From Dehalococcoidia bacterium (GTDB lineage: Bacteria; Chloroflexota; Dehalococcoidia; Tepidiformales; Tepidiformaceae), in NCBI GenBank assembly GCA_020850615.1, contig JADZEI010000065.1, positions 1 through 36,853 of the forward strand: a stretch of 36,853 bases of DNA, read 5' to 3'. Position 1 is the stretch's first letter. Each line of letters starts with the position of its first letter. The notes below the pieces were generated by a model. The model made no database searches. It worked only from the letters and a program-made list of their open reading frames with translations, and was not told where the DNA came from. Position numbers and translations under genes: made by a program. Below, piece by piece: positions 8,300 through 15,991 of the stretch.

Positions 8300-8782
8300 A
8301 TGGCCGACGCACGGATCACCGACCTGGAGCAGTTGCTCGACCTCTTCGGGCGGCAGGAGACCGCGATCGCGGAGCTGGTGCACCTGGCGCTGCGGGAGCA
8401 GAAGGCGCTGATCCACAGCGACTACGCGGCCATCCACGAGATCAGCGACCAGATGCTGGCGGTGGCGGCGACGATCGACCGGCTGGACGGGGAGCGGGCG
8501 GAGCTGACTTCACGGCTTGGTAACCCGGAAAGCCTCGATGAACTGCTGCCACTGGCCGATAGTCTGGGCATCGAGGGTTTTGGCGAGGCCCGCGAGCGGC
8601 TGCTGAGCGAGGCGACGGACCTCCGTCGCGCGCAGGAGCAGAACGCATCGCTGATCCTCAATGCCGTGCGCCTGCGCGAGCGCTGGCTGGCGCTGGTGGC
8701 GGGGATGGCGGCGCCGACCTACGGGGCGGCCGGACAACAGGAACTCCACCGGGGCCGCGGGTTGATGTCCCGCAGCGCCTGA
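8300..8782 (+). CDS. flgN: Flagellar chaperone FlgN
   Basis: A 160-aa, almost wholly helical protein with long amphipathic coiled-coil segments (about residues 8-70 and 95-135) and the FlgN-like opening LEQLLDLFGRQETAIAELV. FlgN is the export chaperone of the hook-filament junction proteins FlgK and FlgL, which are the next two genes. It starts 4 bp after the flgM stop. The primary sequence of this family is poorly conserved, so length, helical character and position carry much of the call. Confidence 0.87.
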   Translation: MADARITDLEQLLDLFGRQETAIAELVHLALREQKALIHSDYAAIHEISDQMLAVAATIDRLDGERAELTSRLGNPESLDELLPLADSLGIEGFGEARERLLSEATDLRRAQEQNASLILNAVRLRERWLALVAGMAAPTYGAAGQQELHRGRGLMSRSA

Positions 8783-8791
8783 GGAGGGCAC

Positions 8792-10198
8792 ATGGGACTC
8801 TCAATCGGGCTCGACACGGCGGTCAAGGCGCTGCGTGCGCACCAGCTCGCGGTGGACGTGGCATCGCACAACATCGCGAACGCGAACACGCCGGGGTTCT
8901 CGCGGCAGCGCGTGCTGCTGCGCCCGATCGGGGTGGACGGCTCGGACCACTTTTCGCGCGATGCGCTGCTGGGGCGGGTGGGCTTCGGCGTCGACGCGAG
9001 CGACGTGAACCGGGTGCGGAACGTGTTCCTGGACTTCCAGCAGCGGTCGGCGCTGGGTTCGAAGTCGCAGTACACGGCGATGGCGAACGAGCTGGCGAAG
9101 ACGGAGATCATCTTCAACGACCCGAGCGACGACGGGATGTCGGCGCTGCTGGGGCAGTTCTGGAACGCCTGGCACGACGTGGTGAACGACCCGGAACTGA
9201 GCGCCGGGCGGACGACGCTGGTGCATTCGACGACGACGCTGACGACGCGGATCCAGGGCGCCTATAACAACCTGGTGGACCAGCGGAAGGAGCTGAACTT
9301 CGAGGTCGCGGTGATCGCGGACGAGATCAACGCGAAGGCCTCGGAGATCGCCTCGCTGAACTTTCAGATCAAGCAGGTCGAGCTTTCGGGCGACATGGCG
9401 AACGACCTGCGAGACCGGCGGGACCTGCTGCTGGACGAGCTCTCGGGGATCGCGCAGATCTCGTACGCGGAACAGCCGGACCGGTCGGTAGCCGTGTACA
9501 TGGGGAACCACGAGCTGGTGGTGCAGAACAGCATCCGCGAGGTCGCGGTGGTGGGCGATGCGCTCAACCCGGGGATGAACAAGCTCGTGTTCGCGGGCGA
9601 CAACGCCGACGTTCAAACGACGACGGGGCGGCTGCGCGGCATCCTGGACGTGCGGGACAACGACCTGCCGAAGCTGATCCAGAAGATGAACGACTTCGCT
9701 TCGCAGCTGATCACGTCGGTCAACGCGCTGCACACGACCGGGTATGGGCTCGACAACGCCACCGGGAACGCGTTCTTCACGGGCACGGACGCATCGAACA
9801 TCGCGATCAACGCGGTGCTGACGGCGAACCCGGAACGGATCGCGGTGTCTTCGGCGATGAACGCGCCGGGCGATGCCTCGATTGGCCTGCAGATCGCGGA
9901 CCTGGCGCAGGCGATGACGATGAGCGGCGGGACGGAGACGTTCGCGGACTACTACGGGAGCCTGGTCACGAACCTGGGCGCGGACATCAACCGGGCGAAG
10001 GGGCTGCAGTCTTCGGGCGAGCTGCTTTCGAACCACCTGGAAGCGATGCGGCAATCGACGCAGGGCGTGAACATCGACGAGGAAGTGACTCAGCTGAACA
10101 GCGCGCAGCACGCGTACCAGGCGGCGGCGCGGGTGATCACGACGATCGACGAGATGCTGGACACGCTGATCAACCGGACAGGGCTGGCGGGGAGGTAG
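8792..10198 (+). CDS. flgK: Hook-filament junction protein FlgK (HAP1)
   Basis: A 468-aa hook-associated protein. The N-terminal rod signature (LAVDVASHNIANANTPGFSRQRVLL) and the conserved C-terminal helix (GVNIDEEVTQLNSAQHAYQAAARVITTIDEMLDTLIN) are diagnostic of FlgK. The middle region includes FWNAWHDVVNDPE and the DLRDRRDLLLDEL stretch seen in the family. GGAGGG precedes the ATG. It connects hook and filament and is exported with the help of FlgN. Confidence 0.96.
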   Translation: MGLSIGLDTAVKALRAHQLAVDVASHNIANANTPGFSRQRVLLRPIGVDGSDHFSRDALLGRVGFGVDASDVNRVRNVFLDFQQRSALGSKSQYTAMANELAKTEIIFNDPSDDGMSALLGQFWNAWHDVVNDPELSAGRTTLVHSTTTLTTRIQGAYNNLVDQRKELNFEVAVIADEINAKASEIASLNFQIKQVELSGDMANDLRDRRDLLLDELSGIAQISYAEQPDRSVAVYMGNHELVVQNSIREVAVVGDALNPGMNKLVFAGDNADVQTTTGRLRGILDVRDNDLPKLIQKMNDFASQLITSVNALHTTGYGLDNATGNAFFTGTDASNIAINAVLTANPERIAVSSAMNAPGDASIGLQIADLAQAMTMSGGTETFADYYGSLVTNLGADINRAKGLQSSGELLSNHLEAMRQSTQGVNIDEEVTQLNSAQHAYQAAARVITTIDEMLDTLINRTGLAGR

Positions 10199-10201
10199 GC
10201 G

Positions 10202-11086
10202 ATGCGCGTCTCTGAACAGTCGCGACTGGCGTCGCGGATCGGCTACCTGCAGACGGTTTCGCAGCGGCTGGACAAGATCCAGCAGGAGCTCAGCACGGGA
10301 CGGAAGATCCAGCGTTCGAGCGACGACCCGGCGGGGGCATCGCTGGCGTTGAACCACCGGCAGAACCTGACGTTCGAAACGCAGCTGCGGCGGAACCTCT
10401 CGAGCGGCGTTTCGTTCATGAACGCGACGGAGGCGGCGCTGGGCGGCGCGACGGATGTGCTGCAGCGGGTGCGGGAGCTGACGATCCAGGCGTCGAACGA
10501 CACGCTTTCGCCTTCGGAGCGGACGGCGGCGGGTGCGGAGGTGAACCAGCTCATTGGGGAGATGGCGCAGCTGGCGAACACGAGCTTCGGCGGGGCGTAC
10601 ATCTTCGCGGGGCACCGGTCGGACGCGCCGGCATACCAGGTGACGGGGACGCCGCCGAGCGCGGTGACGTTCATGGGCGACACCGGGCAGCGGGTGCGGC
10701 GGATCTCGAAGCAGGACGCGGTGGCGATAAACGTGGCGGGGTCGAACGTGTTCGGCACGGTGTTCGACGACCTGATCACGCTGCGGAACCAGATGAACGG
10801 CTCGGCTTCGGGGACGACGATCAGCGGCAACCTGGGGGCGATCGACGATGCGCTCGGGCGGGTGCTGGACGCGCGGGCGGAGGTTGGCGCGCGGGTGAAC
10901 CGGTTCGAAGCGGCGCAGCGGGTCTCGGAACAGGCGGACACGGACCTGCAGAAGCTGCGGGCGGAGATCGAGGAGATCGACCTGAGCGAGACGATCGTGA
11001 AGTTCACGGCGCAGGAGACGGCGTACCAGGCGGCGCTGGCGGCGATGGGGAAGACGGCGAACATGACGCTGTTGAACTTCCTGTAG
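10202..11086 (+). CDS. flgL: Hook-filament junction protein FlgL (HAP3)
   Basis: A 294-aa protein with the flagellin-like N-terminal domain (LDKIQQELSTGRKIQRSSDDPAGASLAL) and a flagellin-like C-terminal helix (ETIVKFTAQETAYQAALAAMGKTANMTLLNFL). FlgL is the second junction protein between hook and filament. It begins 3 bp after flgK with a GAGGT site. It is the last gene of the operon in this window; flagellin, FliD and motor genes are not present here. No convincing intrinsic terminator follows; repeats begin at once. Confidence 0.95.
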   Translation: MRVSEQSRLASRIGYLQTVSQRLDKIQQELSTGRKIQRSSDDPAGASLALNHRQNLTFETQLRRNLSSGVSFMNATEAALGGATDVLQRVRELTIQASNDTLSPSERTAAGAEVNQLIGEMAQLANTSFGGAYIFAGHRSDAPAYQVTGTPPSAVTFMGDTGQRVRRISKQDAVAINVAGSNVFGTVFDDLITLRNQMNGSASGTTISGNLGAIDDALGRVLDARAEVGARVNRFEAAQRVSEQADTDLQKLRAEIEEIDLSETIVKFTAQETAYQAALAAMGKTANMTLLNFL

Positions 11087-11089
11087 GGA

Positions 11090-11103
11090 TTCACGGTTCA
11101 AGC
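11090..11103. repeat. Heptanucleotide repeat, TTCACGG/TTCAAGC (2 units)
   Basis: Two 7-bp units directly after flgL: TTCACGG and TTCAAGC. Alone it is weak, but the same pair of units opens and closes the four-unit tract at 13577-13604. Confidence 0.5.
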
Positions 11104-11106
11104 AAG

Positions 11107-11800
11107 GTGATGGTGTGGAGCGCTGTGCGGGCGCCTGCCCTCGCTCACGCGCGGGCTACTGATTGGCCGGTGAGGGGTGTCGAGCGCTGGCGCGGGGCGG
11201 GGTCGCTGAGGGCGCGCGGGCGCTCGCTCACGCGCGCGCTACTGATGGCGCGGCTGGGGTGGGCGGCCGGTGGGCTGCGCGGGGCGCCTGCCCTCGCTCA
11301 CGCGCGGGCTACTGATTGGCCGGTGGGAAGGGTCGAGCGCTGGCGCGGGGCGGGGTCGCTGGGGGTGTGCGCGGGCGCTCGCTCGGGCGGGCGCTACTGA
11401 TGTCGTGGCCCGGGTGGGCGGTGGGGAGTGCGCGGGGCGTTGGCCCTGGTGGCGCGCGGGCCTGGCGAGCGGGGTCGAATGCTGGCGCGGGGCGGGGTCG
11501 CTGGGGGCGCGCGGGCCTGGCGAGCGGGGTCGAGCGCTGGCGCGGGGCGGGTCGCTGGGGGTGTGCGCGGGCGCTCGCTCACGCGCGCGCTACTGATGGC
11601 GTGGCCGGGGTGGGCGGCCGGTGGGCTGCGCGGGGCGCCTGCCCTCGCTCACGCGCGGGCTACTGATTGGCCGGTGGGAGGGGTCGAGCGCTGGCGCGGG
11701 GCGGGGTCGCTCGGGGGCGCGCGGGCGTGGTGGGTGGGGCGCGCGGGCGCTCGCTCAGGCGGGCGCTACTGATGGCGTGCTACTGATGATGCGCGCTGCC
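11107..11800. repeat. Cluster of GTAG-headed hairpin repeats between flgL and the regulator gene
   Basis: This convergent gap of about 750 bp holds no credible gene. It contains at least seven hairpins, each ending in CTAC (GTAG on the other strand). Positions are 11138-11155, 11220-11239, 11291-11308, 11375-11394, 11571-11590, 11642-11659 and 11747-11766. Three have arms CCCtCGC/GCGcGGG and four have GCGCtCGC with GCGcGCGC or GCGgGCGC; loops are TCAC, TCGG or TCAG. The change CCC/GGG to CGC/GCG keeps pairing. Between hairpins a degenerate spacer (CTGGCGCGGGGCGGGGTCGC) recurs. The layout resembles REP elements. Confidence 0.85.
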
Positions 11801-11828
11801 GTCGGCTGATGATTGACGACTGATAACC
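11801..11828. repeat. Degenerate heptanucleotide tract
   Basis: Four 7-bp blocks (GTCGGCT, GATGATT, GACGACT, GATAACC) near the 3' end of the regulator gene. The last three share GAnnAnN. It is more degenerate than the other tracts, so it is listed with low confidence. Confidence 0.35.
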
Positions 11829-11838
11829 GGGGACCGGA

Positions 11839-13428
11839 CTAGCCGGAGTAGCGGGAGCCGACGCCCCAGACGGTCTGGATGGCTTCGGCCTGGGCGCCGA
11901 GCTTCTTGCGGAGGCGCTGGACGTGGGTGTCGACGGTGCGGTCCGTGATCTCGTAGTCGTTGCGCCAGATGCGGTCGAGGAGCTCGTCGCGGCTGAAGGG
12001 GCGGCCGGGGTTCTGGATGAGGAGGGCGAGGAGCTCGAACTCCTTCGGGGTGAGGTCGACTTCGGCGCCATCGACGGTGACGCGACGCATCACGATGTCG
12101 ACCGTGATGCCGCGGGGGGTGCCGGGATCGCCGGCGTGGTAGCTGACGGAGGGCGCGGGTTCGCCGGTGGGTTCGGACGGTGCGGCGAGGGGTGCGGGCG
12201 CGGGGCTCGGCGCTCCGGCTGGCGCGGTGGTGTCAACAGCCGTGGTGAGCTGCCCCGCCGGGGCGATGGCCGGCTGAGACGCGGGCGAGGCGGGGTGGGA
12301 GCGGCGCCAGCGCCCGTCGAGCGTGGCGTGGAGGAGCAGGAACGGGAGCCAGGGCGCGGCAATCCAGTAGAACCAGACGTTCGAGGAGTAGACGGCATCG
12401 ATGACGAAGAAGCCGAGGTTGATGGCGAGGTAGAACCCGGCGTGGGCCCCGAGCCAGCCGTAGACGACATAGCCCGCGTGGAGCGAGAGGGCGAAGGTGG
12501 AGGCCCAGACGACCCACAACGACCACCAGACGTCCGGGGTGGTCGGGCCGTTGAGGGTGACAAAGAAGAGGTCGACCAGGAGGACGACGGCGAGATGGCC
12601 GCCGAGGACGCGGAGCTGCGCCGTCTGGAGGCGGCGGGCGGCGGCCGGCATGTCGGGGTCGAGCGAGAGGCCGCGCCAGGCGGCGACGGTATCGAGTTGC
12701 TGCGAGATGCGGTCGCGTGAGTCCACGGAGTTGGCCCAGCCCAGGCAGGCTTGCGAAAGCTTACCGCTGAGGTAGGCAGCTGCGTTAACCAGGCGGAGCC
12801 CCAGCGGCAGGAGGAGGATGCCGGCCGGGGTGAACGGCAGGCCTTCGTACCAGGTGTTCACCTCCCAGACGACGTGCACATTGCCGCCGGTGGCCGCGGC
12901 GATGACGGGCACGGCGATCATGAAGGCGGGGAACACGACGACGAGGTTGAGGAGCACGAAGGCGGCCACGCCCTGCGGGAAGCGCAGGAAGAGGAAGAGG
13001 AGAGAGCGCCAGGTCATCGGGTTTTCGAGGCGGGTGCGGACGCGCGGCCAGACCCAGGGCACGCCGCTCTCGCGGTCGAAGCCGAGCGGACCGACCTGTG
13101 TGCGGAGGAGGCGGTTGGCGAGCCAGCGCTCCACTTCGGCGACCATGCACCAGCCGAACATGACGGCGACGAGCACCGGGAGACCGACGAGCGTGATCGC
13201 GAGGCCGCCGCCGGCGGAGATCAGCGTGACGAGGGCGACGAAGTAGGCGAGGCCCATGGGGAAGGAGAGCAGCAGGTAGAGGGCGTTCTTCCAGGTCTGG
13301 GGGTCGCGGAAGACGCTGAGATACCAGCGCAGGGGGGCGGGTGCGCGGCGGCCGGAGCGGCCGGCGGGGAGCTGGCCGTGGGTCTCGTGGTCGATGGCGG
13401 TGGGCCCTTCGCTCGTCATCAGTCGCAT
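11839..13428 (-). CDS. Membrane-bound one-component regulator: sensor + 2TM + C-terminal OmpR-type winged helix
   Basis: A 529-aa protein. The N-terminal two thirds has several hydrophobic segments in a layout like the putative-sensor domain of actinobacterial histidine kinases (two similar blocks, about 25-115 and 140-230). A 2TM-like domain follows (HAGFYLAINLGFFVID and WFYWIAAPWLPFLLLH). After a Pro/Ala-rich linker comes an OmpR/PhoB winged helix (about 435-529) with VDLTPKEFELLALLIQNPG, FSRDELLDRIW and RTVDTHVQRLRKKLG. No receiver or kinase domain is present. ToxR and CadC carry this winged helix at the N-terminus, so a C-terminal one after a multi-pass sensor is unusual. The ATG at 13428 has AAAGGTG 6 nt upstream. 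The ligand is unknown. Confidence 0.82.
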   Translation of the reverse strand: MRLMTSEGPTAIDHETHGQLPAGRSGRRAPAPLRWYLSVFRDPQTWKNALYLLLSFPMGLAYFVALVTLISAGGGLAITLVGLPVLVAVMFGWCMVAEVERWLANRLLRTQVGPLGFDRESGVPWVWPRVRTRLENPMTWRSLLFLFLRFPQGVAAFVLLNLVVVFPAFMIAVPVIAAATGGNVHVVWEVNTWYEGLPFTPAGILLLPLGLRLVNAAAYLSGKLSQACLGWANSVDSRDRISQQLDTVAAWRGLSLDPDMPAAARRLQTAQLRVLGGHLAVVLLVDLFFVTLNGPTTPDVWWSLWVVWASTFALSLHAGYVVYGWLGAHAGFYLAINLGFFVIDAVYSSNVWFYWIAAPWLPFLLLHATLDGRWRRSHPASPASQPAIAPAGQLTTAVDTTAPAGAPSPAPAPLAAPSEPTGEPAPSVSYHAGDPGTPRGITVDIVMRRVTVDGAEVDLTPKEFELLALLIQNPGRPFSRDELLDRIWRNDYEITDRTVDTHVQRLRKKLGAQAEAIQTVWGVGSRYSG

Positions 13429-13472
13429 TGTGCACCTTTGGCGCGGGGATGCTCGAAACGGTAGCGGCGGCG

Positions 13473-13511
13473 TGTCACCGGGGGCCCGCGAAGATGTCAC
13501 AAAAGTGTCAC
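13473..13511 (-). promoter_or_regulatory. Three phased TGTCAC boxes, probable operator of the regulator gene
   Basis: TGTCAC (GTGACA on the gene strand) occurs at 13473-13478, 13495-13500 and 13506-13511, with start-to-start distances of 22 and 11 bp. Direct repeats spaced by one helical turn are the usual binding pattern of OmpR/PhoB-type winged helices. The boxes lie 45-83 bp upstream of the start of a gene encoding such a domain, so autoregulation is a reasonable inference. Confidence 0.65.
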
Positions 13512-13576
13512 GGCGGGGGAGAGGGAGGGCTGGGGGCACGGGGCCGGCGGGGGAGGAGGCGGGATTGCGGTGTGGA

Positions 13577-13604
13577 TTCACGGTTTACGGTTCACGATTC
13601 AAGC
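13577..13604. repeat. Heptanucleotide repeat, TTCACGG family (4 units)
   Basis: Four consecutive 7-bp units: TTCACGG, TTTACGG, TTCACGA, TTCAAGC. The same unit appears in inverted orientation at 14384-14397 (GTGAATC twice), so the segment between carries this repeat at both ends in opposite orientation. Confidence 0.7.
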
Positions 13605-13745
13605 TGATTGGGGCTTTGTGTGGCTGCCCCTATGGCAGCGGGCGAGGGGGTGGCCGCGTGGTGGGCTTTACCCGGGGCGGTTGCGGGGCGGGTTTTGCAG
13701 CGACGAGACTGGGTGGAGGATCCAGGGGCCGGGACGGAGAGCGAG

Positions 13746-14111
13746 ATGTCACGAGCGAACCCGACTGCCTTGCACGCAGTAGCCAGCGAAGGTCGATCGG
13801 GCCGCCGGGCGCTCTCGATGGCCCTGTTGGCGGCCACACTCGTGCTGGTGGTTGCCGGCTGGCTCACGGCGGGCGTAGGGCCGGTCGCTGGGGTTGGGCT
13901 CGGCGGCTGGTTGTGGCTGGGTGCGGTCGTCACCCTCGTCATCGGTGCCGTGGTTGGGCGGCCATGGCCGAGTCGGGCGGTGTACTTCGCCATCGCGATC
14001 GTCGCGTTTGTCGTGTTGCCGCTCGTGGTGAACGCCGGCATTGCGGCCGGGGAGGCCGTGAGGATCATCGACCGAGACGAGGGTGGGTCGGAACCAGCGG
14101 TGCGGCGGTAG
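13746..14111 (+). CDS. Small membrane protein, unknown function
   Basis: A predicted 121-aa protein with three hydrophobic segments (about residues 22-42, 44-64 and 75-97) and a short charged tail. The ATG at 13746 is preceded by a GGAGAGCGAG stretch that could serve as ribosome binding site. It stands alone in a repeat-rich interval, upstream of convergent rsfS. I recognise no family. Base composition is like the surroundings. It could be a lineage-specific gene; coding status is moderately supported by the hydrophobic pattern and the purine-rich start context. Confidence 0.6.
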   Translation: MSRANPTALHAVASEGRSGRRALSMALLAATLVLVVAGWLTAGVGPVAGVGLGGWLWLGAVVTLVIGAVVGRPWPSRAVYFAIAIVAFVVLPLVVNAGIAAGEAVRIIDRDEGGSEPAVRR

Positions 14112-14154
14112 GGGACTTGCGTTCAGGATTCGCGCTGGGCCGGGCGTTGGGGCC

Positions 14155-14206
14155 CCCACCCCTCCCGACCTCCCTCTCCCGCTGCGGCGGGCGAGGGAGG
14201 GGTGGG
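14155..14206. repeat. Long intergenic palindrome (12-bp perfect arms)
   Basis: Arms CCCACCCCTCCC (14155-14166) and GGGAGGGGTGGG (14195-14206) are perfect complements. They enclose a second hairpin CCCGC-TGCG-GCGGG at 14178-14191. The element lies in the tail-to-tail gap between the small membrane gene and rsfS. A sequence resembling its left arm recurs beside the IS110 copy at 36517-36540. Confidence 0.7.
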
Positions 14207-14260
14207 CGTCGCTGTGGCAAGGGTGCGACCTGCCGCGGTGCATTCGTTGGGCTGGCGCCA

Positions 14261-14283
14261 GCGCCCACGAGGGGCGCGGCTAC
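14261..14283. repeat. GTAG-headed hairpin, arms GCGCCC/GGGCGC
   Basis: Hairpin GCGCCC-ACGAG-GGGCGC at 14261-14277, then GG and CTAC (14280-14283). It has the same loop and tail as the elements at 16.1-16.6 kb and 21.3-21.6 kb but different, still complementary, arms. Confidence 0.75.
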
Positions 14284-14320
14284 GTTGCACCGGGCTGCCG
14301 CGGGCATGACACGGACAATC

Positions 14321-14345
14321 CCGCGGAGCAATGCTCCGCGGCTAC
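14321..14345. repeat. GTAG-headed hairpin, arms CCGCGGAG/CTCCGCGG
   Basis: Perfect 8-bp arms at 14321-14328 and 14334-14341 with loop CAATG, followed at once by CTAC. It belongs to the same head-and-hairpin class as its neighbours. It lies downstream of rsfS (minus strand) and could also slow transcription, though no T-run follows. Confidence 0.7.
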
Positions 14346-14383
14346 GGCTTCGCCCCGGCGGCTGGCGACCGGTTCATGCAGGT

Positions 14384-14397
14384 GTGAATCGTGAATC
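14384..14397. repeat. Heptanucleotide repeat, GTGAATC (2 units)
   Basis: Two perfect copies of GTGAATC next to the 3' end of rsfS. The unit is the reverse complement of the GATTCAC class seen at 13577-13604. Confidence 0.55.
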
Positions 14398-14401
14398 GTG
14401 C

Positions 14402-14749
14402 TCAGCCGGTGAAGCGGACGACGGGGGTGGACCGGCCCCAGAGCTCTTCGAGGCGGTAGTACTCGCGCTTTTCGGGCGAGAAGATGTGGACGATCAGGTC
14501 GCCGAAGTCGAGGAGCATCCAGCCGCTGTCGGCTGAGCCTTCGCGGTGGCGCTGTTCGACGCCTTCGGCTTTGAGCTCCTTTTCCAGGTACTCATCGAGC
14601 GCCCTAAACTGGAGAGGAGACTGCGCGGTCGCGATCACGAAGTAGTCGGTGAACGACGCGGTCTTCGAAATGTCCAGCAGGGCGATGTCCATCGCCTGGT
14701 GGTCCGAGAGGATGTCGACGGCCCGTTGGGCCAGGGCTTCCGAATTCAG
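14402..14749 (-). CDS. rsfS: Ribosomal silencing factor RsfS (Iojap/YbeB)
   Basis: RsfS binds L14 on the 50S subunit and blocks subunit joining under starvation. The 115-aa product has the family's features: [81 protein letters not shown]. No in-frame ATG or GTG lies at the conserved N-terminus. A CTG at 14749 fits the family start (x-NSEAL) and has GGGAGA about 7 nt upstream. An in-frame TTG at 14809 would overlap the divergent mnmA start. I place the start at the CTG, with that uncertainty. The gene is divergent from mnmA. Confidence 0.88.
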   Translation of the reverse strand: MNSEALAQRAVDILSDHQAMDIALLDISKTASFTDYFVIATAQSPLQFRALDEYLEKELKAEGVEQRHREGSADSGWMLLDFGDLIVHIFSPEKREYYRLEELWGRSTPVVRFTG

Positions 14750-14809
14750 ATAACGTCTCCCGGCGCCTCGCTCGATGGCGGGCGCCTGCCGGAAAGGATC
14801 GTACCCCAA

Positions 14810-15940
14810 ATGGCGCGCCCCCGCGTAGTGGTCGGCATGTCCGGCGGTGTTGATAGCTCGGTTGCGGCTGCCCTGCTCCTCGAACAGGGATACGACGTGG
14901 TGGGCGTGACGATGCGGCTGTGGACGGAAACGCGGCCGGAGGAGCTCTCGGGGCACCAGCAGTGCTGCAGCGTCGAGGACATCGACGACGCGCGGCGGGT
15001 GGCGAACCAGCTCGGCATCCGGCACTACGTGATGAACTTCGAAGAGGAGTTCCGGGCGCGCGTGGTGGAGCCGTTCGTGAGCGAGTATGCGGCCGGGCGG
15101 ACGCCAAACCCGTGCGTGCGCTGCAACGAGCACATCAAGTACCGGGCGCTGCTGGACCGGCTGCCCGGGCTGGAGGCGGAGTATGTGGCGACGGGGCACT
15201 ATGCGCGGGTCGAGGCCATTGACGATTGTCGATTGCCGATTGCCGATTGTGGGTCCGCGCGATACCGGTTGCTGCGGGGGGTGGATGCGGCCAAGGACCA
15301 GTCGTATGTGCTGTACATGCTGCAGCAGGAGCAGCTGGCGCGGTTGCTGCTGCCGATTGGCGGGCTGACGAAGGACGAGGTGCGGGCGCAGGCGGCGCGG
15401 CTTGGGCTCGAAGTGGCCGCGAAGCCGGATAGCGTCGAGATCTGCTTCGTGCCGGGCAACGACTACCGGGCGTTCGTCGAGCAGCGGCTGGCGCTGGAGC
15501 CGGGGGAGCTGCGCGACGGTGACGGGACGGTCGTGGGCGAACACCGGGGCGTGGCGGCGTACACGCTGGGGCAGCGGAAGGGGCTCGGGGTGGCGCTGGG
15601 CGAGCCGCGGTTCGTGACGGGCATCGACGCGGCGGCGAACGTGGTGACCATCGGGCCGGAGGAGGACCTGTTCTGCGACAGGGTCACGTTCGCGGAAGCG
15701 CGGTGGACGGCGGGCGTGGCGCCGGCGCCGGGGGCGGAGCTGGAGGCGAAGGCGCGGTACAAGGCGGAGCCGGCCGCAGCGACGCTGATCGCGGCGGAGG
15801 GCGAGCGGGTTACGCTGCGGTTCGCGAAGCGCCAGCGGGCGCTGACGCCGGGGCAGGCGATCTGCGTGTACCGGGGGGAAGAAGTTCTGGGCGGGGGGAC
15901 GATTGAGCGGGCGTGGCGAGCGGAAGGCGTAGAGGCGTAG
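14810..15940 (+). CDS. mnmA: tRNA-specific 2-thiouridylase MnmA
   Basis: MnmA thiolates U34 of Lys, Glu and Gln tRNAs. The 376-aa product has the PP-loop [12 protein letters not shown] near the start, NPCVRCN with the catalytic Cys, the ATGHYAR motif, [10 protein letters not shown] and the second catalytic Cys in VEICFV. The C-terminal beta-barrel domain is complete. The ATG at 14810 fits the family start. About ten residues after [10 protein letters not shown] ([10 protein letters not shown]) are encoded by a heptanucleotide tandem repeat (15223-15250), apparently an in-frame insertion in a variable loop before [13 protein letters not shown]. The stop codon lies in an 8-bp GAGGCGTA-type repeat. 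Confidence 0.96.
   Translation: MARPRVVVGMSGGVDSSVAAALLLEQGYDVVGVTMRLWTETRPEELSGHQQCCSVEDIDDARRVANQLGIRHYVMNFEEEFRARVVEPFVSEYAAGRTPNPCVRCNEHIKYRALLDRLPGLEAEYVATGHYARVEAIDDCRLPIADCGSARYRLLRGVDAAKDQSYVLYMLQQEQLARLLLPIGGLTKDEVRAQAARLGLEVAAKPDSVEICFVPGNDYRAFVEQRLALEPGELRDGDGTVVGEHRGVAAYTLGQRKGLGVALGEPRFVTGIDAAANVVTIGPEEDLFCDRVTFAEARWTAGVAPAPGAELEAKARYKAEPAAATLIAAEGERVTLRFAKRQRALTPGQAICVYRGEEVLGGGTIERAWRAEGVEA
15223..15250. repeat. Heptanucleotide repeat inside mnmA, CGATTGY (4 units)
   Basis: Units CGATTGT, CGATTGC, CGATTGC, CGATTGT run without gaps inside the mnmA reading frame. Related CGATTGT units occur upstream of dapA at 18383-18417. Confidence 0.8.
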
Positions 15941-15957
15941 AGGCGTCAGAGGCGTGG
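15926..15957. repeat. Short GAGGCGTA-type tandem repeat at the mnmA stop
   Basis: AGGCGTAG occurs twice, followed by the variants AGGCGTCAG and AGGCGTGG. The mnmA stop codon is part of the repeat. Here the period is 8-9 bp, not 7. Confidence 0.5.
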
Positions 15958-15991
15958 AGTGGCGTCCGCCGCGAGAGGCGCGGGGCGTTCT

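Noticed and set aside
11107-11772. Overlapping Gly/Ala/Arg-rich open frames in the 11 kb repeat cluster
   Set aside because: They are low-complexity translations of hairpin repeats without ribosome binding sites or domain-like sequence.
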